Of a stretch of DNA of 64,000 bases, positions 1 to 14,200 are shown in pieces; the first letter of the stretch is position 1, and the number at the start of each line of letters is the position of its first letter. A model generated the notes under the pieces. The model was not told the DNA's origin, ran no database searches, and saw only the letters and a program-made list of their open reading frames with translations. Position numbers and translations under genes: made by a program. The DNA is taken from NCBI GenBank assembly GCA_964017045.1, contig OZ024807.1:4898481-4962480 (forward strand). Direction: 5' to 3'. This DNA comes from Omphiscola glabra. Its lineage: Eukaryota; Mollusca; Gastropoda; Lymnaeidae.

Positions 1-649
1 TACAAATACATGGTGAATAATTCATGCCTTGACGTGGAAACGAAATATAAGCCAAGTTTACAAATGAACAGATGTCTAATGAGGAGAGATATGAGTTAAC
101 AAGTAGACATGTCTATTGACTTTAATAAAACTGAAACTAAACCGGTACTAAGCAATTAAAGAGATTTTTTAAAATTTAATACTGTCACTGAGTCATGTCC
201 TTCAGCCATACTAATACATTTTTTTAAACAAATAAAATAAGCTAAATAACACATGTTGTGATAATAATTTAAGTATAGCTTGTTTAAAAAAAAATCGTAT
301 TCACGTGATGTATTTTCTGTAAAAACCAACGTTAATTGTTCAAAATATACTTTGCACACAAATGTTGATAATAATTTGAGAGCGCTATGAGGGGGCACTG
401 CGTTTGTCCCATTACAAACATGATGATGATTCACTTAATACTTAAATGAGATACATAAAATAAAACGAGGGATTCAGCTTTCGTGAGAATGAAAACTCGT
501 GATTGATTATTATGTGATACATCACTATAAATGTAACTGGTCCTTTAAAAGAAATTAAAACATACAACTGGTAACAATTTGGAAGCGTATAGTTGTTTTG
601 AGCAATCGTTTTTATTAGGTCAAAGTGTTTATTTACACAAATATAGATA
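1..649. other. No gene recognised
   Basis: AT-rich sequence before the microsatellite. Short open frames show no domain and no splice-site support. Confidence 0.5.
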
Positions 650-1277
<628 letters not shown>

Positions 1278-1870
1278 ATGCCTACTTGAGATTTTCGAGG
1301 CGCTCTAAAAGATAAAATTACTTGAAGCTGTGAGAAAAATACGTACAATTTTTTAGAATTATTTTTTTCAATCTCAATAGGGTAAAGGTAAGATTAATTT
1401 ATACAAAGTTTGCGCACTATTCATCATTTATAAAGTATAATTCCTTTGGCGTTAGACATGAGTTTACTATAGTTAAAGATTTGGATTTCAATGAAAATTG
1501 AATAACAGCCTTGTCATTTCTTAACTACCAACCTGTTTATTCTTATGTTGGTAATGCAATTATATCCTGTTACATTTTAATGTGTGTGGCTTTAAATAAC
1601 ATTAAATAGACATGCTTACTCTTACGATTTCGGCGTACAATGTACGATTTTGATGTGTATACATTATATATACTGTACAATTATTTTTTAATATTAAGAT
1701 AATGTAATGAATGATTTTGTGATGATATTGTACGATTTTAAGAGTTCGAGGGTAAACAAGTCTGCTGATTAAATTATATCTACAAAATAAAAAATTATAT
1801 TGCTCTCATATATTTTGGCTAAAATCGTCTTTACCGCGGCATTTTTTTATAACTTTTTTTGGGTCTATAG

Positions 1871-2157
1871 CAGGTCTGCACAACATACGGCCCGCGGGCC
1901 GCATGTGGCCCGCCAGCACCCACTTTTTGGCCCCACAGTACCCACTTTGCGGCCCGCCAGCACCCACTTTGCGGCCCGCTAGCACCCACTTTGCGGCCAG
2001 CCAGCACCCACTTAGCAGCTCACGAAGTAGCGAAATATTCCTTTTTTAAAAATTATTATTTTCTTAATAGCTTTCTCCCTCTCCTGTTTTCTTTCGGCCC
2101 GCATACGCTTTTCATAGAGTATTACGCCCGCCTTACATTTTGAGTTGTGCAGGCCTG
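1871..2157. mobile_element. hAT MITE with GGCCCGC-rich internal repeats
   Basis: Ends CAGGTCTGCACAAC and GTTGTGCAGGCCTG with a perfect 8-bp target duplication GTCTATAG. Inside are four to five copies of a GC-rich unit built on GGCCCGCCAGCACCCACTTT, in strong contrast to the AT-rich surroundings. Confidence 0.88.
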
Positions 2158-2159
2158 GT

Positions 2160-4700
2160 CTATAGAATTCTCTTTAACATTCAAACCGTTTTTCAGTTGA
2201 TTTTTAATCTGTCAACATAATTTTCTTATAAGATAAGCACCAATAAGGAAAAAATTACAATTTTACCTAGATTATTTTTTTTCCCAAGGAATGTTTTAGA
2301 AACCAAAATATATTTCTATATTATACCAGACGGGGAAAGCACTTGAGATGTTTGACTACTTCCGGTGTAGGTCCTACCGGGGACAGTACTTTCATCAGCT
2401 CCTACCCGGAAACAGTACTTTCAACATTTTCCTACTTATTTCAATAGAATACGTTAGAGAATTGTGATTGAAAATGAAATACATTTAAACAATTAAAAAA
2501 ACACTATTTATTCATTTCGGTCAAGTTTGAACTCGAAATATAAAACCATTTTTTATTAAAAAAAAAATGTTGACAATAAGTATAATTAGAACATTGTATA
2601 CTTTCTTTGTATTGTGTGTCACAGACATAAACATTAGGCGAATTTTCGTTTTTTTTAAATTGGGCTACATCTACTTAATGCTACGTCTTAGATTCTGGAT
2701 GAGATTCAAAAATGATTACTTCAAAGATATTTTTGTTTTCTCTTACCAATGTGGAATAGGACAATTAATGTTTAATATCTTCCAGATTGACAGGACATGT
2801 TGTAAGAATAGCACCCCCCCCCCCCCCCGCAAAAAAAACAAAAAAAAAAATTAATAATAATACAACTGCCTAAACAGGTAATTTACAATGAAGTTTCCAG
2901 AAAAAAATGCTTCGAGGATTGTCTAAAAGTGTCCCTGAAATCCATGAACATAGACCAGAATTCGTGAGATTGTCTTGGTGTGGATCGCACACATTGGTGA
3001 GACGATTCAACTCCCTGTGTTAAATAATACTACCGATTCATAAAAGTCATCTTGGGCATAAGGCTAAGACTTAGGTTAGCATTTGAGCTATGCGAACAGT
3101 GGCGTACCCTGTTTCAATGCCATCAGGGGCGAAATTCCCATAGTGCGCCTCGCTCCTTTCAAACACAAACACATAACTTAAATGAGTTTGTATAGAAAAC
3201 AAAACGTTGCACATTACCCGCTTAATCGTTTTCTAATGAAATATAATAAATGTTTTGTTCCCTATTCTCACAAGAAAAAAATAAAGTGAATGCAACCAAT
3301 TTATGTGTGATACAGTTTAATTGTAATGACACAAACTATTTATAAAAAAAAAATAATAATAATAATTAAAGAAATAAGTTAAGAAATAATTTGCACATTA
3401 AGTTAAAAATTTAACACAATAAATGTCTTATATTAAAAAGTACATATGAAACTTGATCTCTGGGGTCGCCCAATCAGTAGGTACACTCCATTTCTGACAA
3501 TTAGGTGTTGACCTTATCTGTGAGAATTTTATTACCTCATATTCCAAGAAAAGCTCCGACTTTTAGTGACTGGAAAAATGAACGAAATCTTGTCTTCTAG
3601 CGCTAGAAATTCCATTTTGTAGCCAGTTTAACACCCATAGTAATGTATTACCTTTATTACATCTATCTACTATAGAATCATAGCTCTCTCCGTCTAAAAA
3701 AAACATCAACTTAAAATTATTTCAAACAGATTTAATTTATATTACAGACGACATACTTTCTATTTCCATGATTTTTCGAGTGCTTGGTTTTCTATAACGC
3801 TAACAGAAATGTGTACACAATCCTGGAGCAATGCCATGAAAATTCAACGACACCTCGGTGATTAATCGATACTAACGAACCGATGATTCAAATTTTAAAT
3901 ATAAGTATCCACAAATTGTTTTTAATTTAAATTAAGTTATTTTCTCTAGTTGTTATTTCCTCATTATCGCCTCATCTGAGACATGCAGGCTGGCCCTTCA
4001 GAGCGTTATTAAATCACAGACTGCAAGCACTAACCCCTACCAGCGGTGCCAGAGATTATCCCGATCATGGATCTGATTAACAGGCCACCTACGAACTCAC
4101 CGTACCCCACCCTCCCACCTAACCGGATGACTGGATGGTCCTAGCCGATGTTGACGGGCGTACAACATTCATATTCTTTTAGGATTATTTTCAGTTTGGT
4201 TGAGCAGGTCTGTATGTGTTTTTTAAAAAATAAAAATCTATCCCCTTTAACCAGTAGGTTAGCTGCAAAACCACTTTGAAGACGTCATCTAGGACTCAGT
4301 GTTAAATCGGCTTAGTCACAAGATATCTCTTTCTCCTCATGACTGTTCAATGATCTTTGATTAGCGTTTACTGCCCTTTGAAGAAGAAAAGAATTAAAGT
4401 TTATACTGTCCATTTTTTCTATTCATTGACGTCGGTAATAATAACATTAATCAAACGATCTAACGTCTGTGTACATAACTATAAAAACTCATCAAATGAT
4501 CCAATGTCTGGACATTTTTATCATATCATTTTACACTTTGCCAAATAGTTTACAATTTTTTTTACTATACGTTAAAAGTTTGCGATATAAGCTATGAATC
4601 AATTAAGCAGCCGAAGGTACCACATATTTTTATTGTAGTAGTCCCCTATCGGTTGAGTGAATGAACAGAAAAAAAATAATCTATTTGTCCTCCATAATAA
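2160..4700. other. No gene recognised
   Basis: AT-rich, downstream of gene A. It holds the MITE-like fragment at 3097, a C-run at 2814-2828 and a GC-richer patch at 3980-4160 that may be an old repeat. Further 3' untranslated sequence of gene A could lie here. Confidence 0.5.
3097..3165. repeat. Possible hAT-like MITE fragment
   Basis: CAGTGGCGTACCCTG followed by a GGGGCGAAATTCCC block, resembling one end of a common hAT-type MITE. No second end was found. Confidence 0.35.
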
Positions 4701-4706
4701 AATTCT

Positions 4707-4759
4707 GCTGCAATCAGACAAGATAATCTATCGTCTCTCGTAGACGGAAAGATGCCATA
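4707..4759 (+). mobile_element. Isolated LINE 3' tail (or SINE sharing it)
   Basis: About 53 bp nearly identical to the last bases of the LINE at 18926-18979, including CTCTCGTAGACGGAAAGATG. Either an extremely 5'-truncated LINE copy or a SINE that uses the same tail. Confidence 0.7.
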
Positions 4760-5170
4760 CCAATAAAATCCTAAGAACACAGCCGTTTCAAATGTGTAAA
4801 ACAACTTCCTCATTAATTTTATTAGCAACATATCTAATGTATTTACCATAATAACATCAACTTAGCTGTAGACAGTTTCAAAAGACGTGGCTTCACTGTC
4901 GACGTCTGAAAACATAAATAGTTGTAGAGGTGTCACAGATGTATACTTTATTTGAGTTTTATAAAAAGTATTGCAAAATAAAGTCTACGAAAAAACTTGA
5001 ACAACTTAAGTATTTGTATGTGTAAACATTTTCACCTCGAAATAGTATTCACAAAACTAACTACACAGTATCCCTCTGGAGTCACTTGTTACTTACGATA
5101 ATATATATAAATATATATGTATGTATGTATGTATATATATATATATATATTTATTTATTTATAATTTTTT

Positions 5171-5259
5171 TTATATTCGTGTTAAAGTATGAAAATATAT
5201 GGGAAGACCCATTAGGAATTTAGCAGTTTTGGTCTCCTGCCTAAACCATGCTGGGTGAT
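5171..5259 (-). CDS. Gene A exon 16 (tentative): last coding exon
   Basis: Strong acceptor (pyrimidine-rich TCATCTTCACTGACAG) followed in phase 1 by 28 codons and a TAA at 5173-5171. AATAAA-like sequence follows on the minus strand near 5150. The short product (HPAWFRQETKTAKF...) matches no domain, and a longer alternative end cannot be excluded. Confidence 0.3.
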
Positions 5260-8200
5260 CTGTCAGTGAAGATGAGGAATTATTTCAAATCACGATGTTG
5301 TGTTGAAATTTTGTACAAGACGCAAATGAGCTTTACATTAGAAATTATCTTTTGATTGATTATTATGCTCAAGACTTTTGACTGTCTTTAAATTATGAAA
5401 AGAAGACAGATTTAAAAAAAAAGGTTTAAAAATTTGTTGTGATTTATTTTACTAATGTGTCTACCCAGTTGGGAGTTCGTTATGTTCGTATGGAAAACAC
5501 CACAGGCTCCCACCACATTAGTACTATCTTTATTGCGTAAAAATTTTCAACTGTGCCTACCTATGTAATATGTTCTTTTTATTTGAAAACGATGTTCTAT
5601 ACTTACTTAGATTGAGCACCCTGATATTTCCGTATGTTTCACTGCTGTCTTGATCATGTGGTTTAACTGTATTTTCTTGACATTCGTTGTTTTTCCCGCT
5701 ATAGGAACAACTCCATGTTTTTGTCACTAAAACGCAATAAGAATTTTTTACAAAAATACAATAAGATTTGTTTACTAAAACACAATAAGATTTGTTTACT
5801 AAAACACAATAAGATTTGTTTACTAAAACACAATAAGATTTGTTTACTAAAATACAATAAGATTTGTTTACTAAAACACAATAAGATTTGTTTACTAAAA
5901 TACAATAAGATTTGTTTACTAAAATACAATAAGATTTGTTTACTAAAATACAATAAGATTTGTTTACTAAAATACAATAAAATTTGTTTACTAAAACACA
6001 ATAAGATTTGTTTACTAAAATACAATAAGATTTGTTTACTAAAACACAATAAGATTTGTTTACTAAAATACAATAAGATTTGTTTACTAAAATACAATAA
6101 GATTTGTTTACTAAAACACAATAAGATTTGTTTACTAAAATAAAATAAGATTTGTTTACTAAAATACAATAAGATTTGTTTACTAAAATACAAAAAGATT
6201 TATTTACTAAAACAAAATAAGATTTGTTTACTAAAATAAAATAAGATTTGTTTACTAAAATACAATAAGATTTGTTTACTAAAATACAATAAGATTTGTT
6301 TACTAAAATACAATAAGATTTGTTTACCAAAATACAATAAGATTTGTTTATTAAAATATAATAAGAAATGTTTACTAAAACACAATAAGATTTGTCGATA
6401 AAACACCTTAAGAAATCATATAGATTGGACTTTGAAATTTTATAATCATATATTGCATTGATTTGTCACTTCGTATCCTGACATAGACAATAATTCAATG
6501 CGTACCAGCGTATCGTGGAGCTGGACATTTTTTTTCAAAGTATCGATACGTTAGATCTTATCAACATTATTCAATCAAAACATTTATTTTTTTTTACATT
6601 TTATCGATATTCTTTTTACATACTTTAAACTTTTTAAGCTTCATTTCTCACAAAATAAAATAGTTTATATTTTTAAAAGAAAATTACAACATAATTAAGA
6701 GTTCAAACAATTGTCATTTAGGTTTTTGAGATGCTTCCGTTACTTTACTGAATGAATTAAATGTCAATCATCTTCTATAATCACTTCAAAAAACTAAGTA
6801 ATATATACAACTTACTTGTATCAATGAAGCTATGTTCATCTAATGCTGTGAGGTGGCTATCAATGTAAAGTACATTCTCAACTGTTATTTCTCGGCTATG
6901 TTTCCATGGTCCGTACCTGACTGATTTAGTCAATGAAAGAGACGCTACCATTTTAGTTTTTAATTTTTAAAAATAATATTATTTGTTTTTGTAACGTTAT
7001 CTAGAGTAGAGAAGAAAACGAACAACATTTATGTGATTCATTCATTCCGGGAATGTAAGATCGACCAGAGCGTGAGACAGCGGCCAAGGAACCCCGTTTG
7101 TCAACAGCCTGCTTGGTGCCCAAAAGTTGTCACTACTGATATATAAGCCTCAGTACTTTATAGGACAAGAATACTCCATGGAAATATTCCATCTCCTGCT
7201 ATACATTATATTTTCCCCAGAATCTGATCCTTACAAGAGAAATACGTTTTTTTTTTTTAAAATAATTCTTATCATGGTGTTTCTTTTGCATTACAGCTAG
7301 TGCTCGACTTACGACCGATGCAATTTACGACCATTCGACTTGCGACCACAATCACAAGCCATACTGTATTGTATTTCAGATTTATTTCTGTCTCAATTTT
7401 TCAGTCGAACGCGCGATGTCTGCAACAATCGGCGGTCGTGAACATCGAAAATTATGATTTATAACAATAATAAAAGTAATGTATGATATAATTTAACTTA
7501 AATATTTTTAAAACATCACTTTACATTACTGTACGCATAGCGTACCCAACTTACGACCAAATCGTGTAACGACCGTTCTGTCGGAACCGACCGTGGTCGT
7601 AGGTCGAGCACTAGCTGTATATCATTATATCCAAACACCATCAGTGTCAAGACTTAACTTAAGATCAGCCTTATGTCTCATCCTTACACTTACCTGCCCT
7701 ACGGTGAATAAAAATAGCCACCACCAAGCTGCTAAGGACGACTGTTAGAGACAGGGATGTGCTCCAAAAACTGACCATTCCCGTCGTGTCACCAGCCTCT
7801 CTTCTCTCTAGTTTCAAATAGTAAAATCTTACCAATGGTTACGATTCACACCTTTTTTAAAAATATAATTACTAATTTATGAAACGTTAGAAAAAAATGT
7901 GTCATATTTTTCATTTTTATTTGTGTGTTTTTGAATAAAAATTGATTTGAAATAGGTAGATTGCGTTTAACGTCATTGAGGTAATAGATTCATTTCCTCC
8001 TGTAAAGACACTGTAATGAAATTGAAACCGATGTAGGAGTTCATAAGAGTTCGAGTTTTGAAAATAGTGCTTTAAATAACAAAATATAGAAGAAGAAGAA
8101 GATTTGAAGTAAATATAGTAGTGTCGACCCCATGCGCTAGGAAGATACTTTAGAGGCGTCGGACACACCTTTGGCAGTCCGTGACGCAGTTTCGAAATTT

Positions 8201-11200
8201 GAATTTTAGTGGTTTCATATCAAGCACAGGCTTCTAAAATTTTCTGAGCCGCGAATCCATGAAGCAGAATTACCCGCAACCACAATACCTTACTTCAAAG
8301 CTAATAGGTAATACGTAAAACAAAGTAAGGTTAAACCTCAAAAAAGAACGCAACAAAACAACGAACGTGTCGGCAGATAGCCTTCGTCAGCGAAAAAACA
8401 ACAGAAAAGATATAATAAAATGTATTTAAAAAATATAACACTTAGCTGAATCGTAGTGTCCGAGAGGGCAGCAAAAGAATTGCAGAATCAAATACGCAAA
8501 ATAAAACACATCGAAAATAGATGAAGTATTATGAAAACCTGCACAATTCTAAAGACACCAATTAAAGATGACATGTGCTTAAAAATTCAAAATTGTTTTC
8601 TATTTTACCTTGTCAGTCGGTAACACTACGGATTACTATACGAGAACCCATTTCAGACCAAGGATTTACGGTTCAGGCTCGAACCGACTATTCTTCAGTT
8701 CTTTATTAGTTTAAAATAGATCAAAGGAAGTTTATTGTTAACTGTTCGTAATGTGATATATTAACGTGAATTTTTCACTCACTTTTCCTAATGCTCTGTT
8801 AAATTAAATATGGAATTTTTTCCTTCAACTTAATGCTTTTTTTAAAAAAAAAACATCCCCCTTTAGTTCGTTTCTTCGTTTGTTTTAGTAAAACTTCAAC
8901 TTGGAGACTACGTTAATTTTTTTTTAAGGTAATTTATTTTATAACGCTTTGGGCTCCACACCTGCGATGGTAAAAGAGACGTAAGAGTCGCGACATTTAG
9001 CTTTGCCCTTGGCGTTCTCAGCTTGGACGGAAAAAACGTAAAATCTCTCCGCTGTCAGGCCGGTCAGGTTGTAACTGGCCACATCGGCCTGCGTCGGTGC
9101 ACGTGTGTTCACAACAGCAACTTCATTTGGTAGAGACGTGGTGCCGTTACGGGAAAGGACGATGAACTTCTGGACTAGTCCACCGTCAAAGCCCGGTCTC
9201 CACGTGAGAACTGCATGGCCTCCAGACACAATTCGTACACGTACATCGTGAGGGCAGAGTGGAGGACCTGTTAAAATTTGATTTAAAATAAAATATATTC
9301 TTTCTTATGTTCAAATATGCAGTATTAAATATTAAATTTGGTGCAGAAGAATTATTATAAATATTTTATCCCTTTTAGTATTTTATCACAATCTTACACG
9401 ACTTGAAACATTAAATAAGGCAATGCAAAATTGTAATTAACAGTTGGAAGTTTAACATGCGCTTATGTGAATAGCCCCACCCTGCCACCAAAAACATATT
9501 TTTTCCAAATTTACTTTAATTAACTTCATTAAAAACATATATACAATAAGTATATTTTTTAACAAAATTCCTTTCTCTTACCTTCAGGAGAAAGTGTAAA
9601 ATTCAAATCGATGGAGTAAGTGTTCCGTCCATGCTTCGGTACATCAACTTGCAATGTATAATTCCCGAGATCGCTTATGTTCAAATGTTGTATGTTTAGA
9701 CTGATCAAACCTTTTGACAGAGTCTTGTCAGAGTAATCAAAACTAGCTTTGTAGATTTCTTTCCCAATCCGCGTCACCTTTTTCCCTGAGAAACATCAGT
9801 CAAGCGATTGAAATTTGTTTTGGTTTTTTTTAACATTCATTTAAAAAATTATTATTATTGTCATCTATTGGTGTGATGCCATGTAAAGCAGTGCTTCTCT
9901 AAAAGATTTTTGTCCCACGTCCCACTTGATCACCTAAAACAGCGGTTCTCAACCCTGTGGGTCGCAACCCTTTGCCAGGGGTCACCTAAGACCATCGGAA
10001 AACACATGTACTCTACAGCTATGAAGTAGCGACGAAATTAATTTTGTGATTAGGGGTCGCCACAACATGATGAACTGTGTTAAGAGGTCGCGGCAGTAGC
10101 AAGGTTGAGAACCACTGACCTAAAAAGACCAAACTCCCCCCCCCCCCCTTTTTCCACACCAACCTGTCCTTTCTTTTTTCATTGGCCACAGCTGATTCTG
10201 GCCAGCTGACTCACTTATTGACACTACTTTGAAACAACATAACTAAAAGGCCGTCGAACCCTGGATGAAATCAATGAAAATGTTTTTTATTTTTTTTTTA
10301 TTTTTAACTGAACATTAAATTGTTACTATTATAACGTCAATATAATTTTTCATTAGGTTACCTCACCCATGAATGCATGAATTGATAACTAAGGTTATAA
10401 AAAGAAAAGACATTGTGTTTCAAATGACCATGAGAAGATACCTTCGAGTTCACAAATGTGACTAACTATCAACACACGCTTCCTCGTGAGTTTACAGGGA
10501 TCTTTCAATCTGATTTTTAACATGGGATAAACATAGAATTTCTCTCAAAAATAATATATATATATATATAATTTATCTATCTTTATAATATTATATGTAT
10601 TTAATAAAATATATTACAGTTGACCAAATTATCATCAAATAAAGCAATAGCCTCATGAGATGAACTCAATTTTTTCCCGTAGAAAAATGAGACCATCTCA
10701 TTGCAAATTATGGAAAAAACTCACATTTAACTTTCAGGGTAACTTCCATTATTTGAGCTTGATGAGTGAGATTGTTAAACGCAGTACACGCGTAGATGCC
10801 GGTATGTTTGCAGCTGGCTGTCAATGAATAATTTGTGAAATGATCTGTAACCTGGATATTGAAGAAAAATAACGATTTTTGTAGGCAAGGGATTCATACA
10901 TTTTTTTTAGATTGCTCTCCCCGCACGCCATATTTTAGGATTTCATAGCTGGGTTCTATGAAAGCCTGTGGCATATTCAAGGCAATATATGCGTTACGAT
11001 TTTATTGTATATGTAAAATATCAGTTAAATTAAACTTTAATATAAACAAGAATGCCATAGGAATGGCAGATATTACAATCAGAAAAAAAATGTGTGGATA
11101 CAAAAAGCATTTTGTCGTATAGTTTAATTATCAGAAGAAGGAGAAAAAGCTCGCGTTTTTCTTTTGGTAGATACTTCAAACAAATGACGTTAATAAAGTT

Positions 11201-14200
11201 GTATGATGATGATATTCGGTTGGCAAATCAAGCATTTAGCTAGAGCAAGTTATTGGTATTGTTGACAAGCACATGGACGCTGGTTTTTTAAAATGTATTG
11301 AGCCATTTCAAAGAAATTTAATAATTTCTGTTGCTGATAAGAGTGTTGAAATTTTAGAGATATGGGTGAAAACTTTTTATAAAAAAGGTAAATTTCATTA
11401 AACATCTCAGAGCAGTTGGACATCTTTAAAATCGTTGTCAGTTATCAATACAAACCTGCTTCAGAAATTTTGTGTCCCCAAAGTCATTAGTGTGTTTGAG
11501 TTCAACCTGGGGTACAGGACGCCCCGAGACATTGCACCAAAGAATTAGCTGTGAACCCGGTGTGTACTCAGCGGTCCCGTGAGGAGGGTAGGGTAGAAAC
11601 TGGAAACTGTCAATCATTGCCTGACCTGTTTTTAAGCCGTTAGTGGATATTAACATCTTAGACGTTTGAACAGACAAGGTAGAAATTAAACAGTATCCGA
11701 TTCGTTGTTAGGCTTATCGTTAAAATAACAATAATCGCTAAAATGGACTCTGTTTAGATTCAACAACTTTTTACATATGTTTTTTGCTCAATTGCTCTAG
11801 TTGATTTGTTCTTTTACATTTGAAATTGATTACAACATTTTAAGAAATAGAATAGTTTAAAACATCCACCGTTACATCGTAGATACTTATGTTGCATCTA
11901 TACAAAAGTAAACCACAAATGACATGTTATTACTTAAGATTTAAAACTGAATACTTCACCAACCAAGACAGACTTACTTTGAACATCTATCGTAAATGTC
12001 GATGTCACGTTGTAGGCCTGGGAAACATGATTAGCAGAACAAGTGCACGACATTTGATGAAGTCTCTTAGTGATCTGCAGGTCAATGCTGGCCTCTGAGC
12101 CATTACTGTATCCCAGCGAATGACCACTAGTAACCCCATAAATGTTTTTGTCACAGGAAATATGTGTCTCGTGTACCATAGGTTGCCCGCCATACACTGT
12201 GCAGACGACAGTAACATTTTCCTGGTCCACAACCGGGAAATGATTCCCCAGAGTTCGTCCACTTTTCAATTGAAATACAGGTGCTTTCTTCGGGATATCT
12301 ACAATTTTATTATAATTTTCTTTTTAAAAAAGGAATTAATGTATTTATTGTTCTAATTAAAATGTTTGAACATTTAAGTTAAAGAAACCCCGCACACATT
12401 ATAAGAAAACAACAGAAAACGTTTGATTACAAAGTTTGTGAAATAAAGAAGAAGGTAGTTTTCTACGAGATAATTTGTCAATGCCCTCAATATTATAAAA
12501 AAGTCTGCAAAAATATCTTTTCACCCATACCCCCAAACCCAAACACCCCCCAAAAAATATTTTTAAAAAATAAATGTAAAATAAAATCTGGGCCTAGAGC
12601 AGCTTCGAAACATTGACACTCTTAATGGGCGACTAAAGACATCCTGGGGGGGGGGAGGAGCGCGAAGGTAGATGGCTTGTTTTTGGTTGAATGCGCGCTT
12701 GTCTGCTTGTGCTAAACTTCAGCACGGCTTGCTCAATAGATAGGGCTGTTATGAGTTCTTTATACGGTGCGTTATTATTATGTTTTGAAAAACTAAGTTG
12801 GATTTAATTGTAACTCTTGTGTGATCCCACCATGTGACTTAAACTGACTTAGTGCAATCTTTTAATGTGAATGATTCCTTTTAAGCTTATGTTGTTTCAT
12901 TTAAAGCAAAACAACTAATACATGAACAGTTCAATTGAAATTGGAGCATTTTTAGAGTTTATGCACTCAGCACTTCTTACCGACAACAACGGCAATTGGC
13001 TCTGACGTCACCGCTGAAGTTGTGCTCAGGTCGGCCCCATTGACATCAGGAAACATCCTGACGTGTACAGTGTAATTGAGTGTTGTTGAAAGCTTTAGTT
13101 TTACTGAACACGTTGTAGACATGTATCCGTCTGACCCCACCGGGAGATGGGTGGAGTTTTCCTGAATTAAATTGACATACAATGTTTCTAAAAATAATAT
13201 GTCTTCGTTTAGTTTCACTATTGTGAATGTAAGTTCAATATATTTAAATATACATATATATATTTAAACACATTAAAAGAGTGATTTTAAATATGAAGTA
13301 ATCAATTTAAGAACACTGGAGAACATTGAATAGTTAACTGTTAGTTTAACAAGTAGCTGAGATACTCTCCTTGACTCACTTTCAAAGACTTAACTTTCAA
13401 ACGATGAGTTAAAAATAAACAACAACAAGTGTCACTATCATTGTGAGAATTTTGATTTTTCAAAATACAGCTGTTAGCCTTTTCGGTCTGCCCTCTTAAG
13501 ATTTAGTCTTTTTGTTCTCTTCTTGTGACCTCTATCTCATTTTCAATCCCAGCACCATCTTCTTTTCAACCATCGTGCTAAGTTCATAAGGAAGCCACTG
13601 AAGTTCACAGGAAAGCCACTGAAGTTCACAGGGCAGCCACTGAAGTTCACAGGGAAGCCACTGAAGTTCACAGGGAAGCCACTGGTTCACAGGGAAGCCA
13701 CTGAAGTTCACAGGAAAGCCACTGAAGTTCACAGGGAAGCCACTGAAGTTCACAGGGAAGCCACTGAAGTTCACAGGAAAGCCACTGAAGTTCACAAGGA
13801 CGCCACTGAAGTTCATAGGGAAGCCACTGAAGTTCACAGGAAAGCCACTGAAGTTCACAAGGAAGCCACTGAAGTTCACAAGGAAGCCACTGAAGTTCAC
13901 AGGAAAGCCACTGAAGTTCACAGGGAAGCCACTGAAGTTCACAGGAAAGCCACTGAAGTTCACAAGGAAACCACTGAAGTTCATAGGGAAGCCACTGAAG
14001 TTCACAGGAAAGCCACTGAAGTTCACAAGGAAGCCACTGAAGTTCACAAGGAAGCCACTGAAGTTCATAGGGAAGCCACCGAAGTTCACAAGGAAGCCAC
14101 TGAAGTTCATAGGGAAGCCACTGAAGTTCATAGGGAAGCCACTGACGTTCATAGGGAAGCCACTTAAGTTCATAGGGAAGCCACTGAAGTTAATAGGGAA

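Noticed and set aside
5715..6143. Plus-strand open frame with NKICLLKH repeats
   Set aside because: Opposite-strand shadow of the 24-bp minisatellite.
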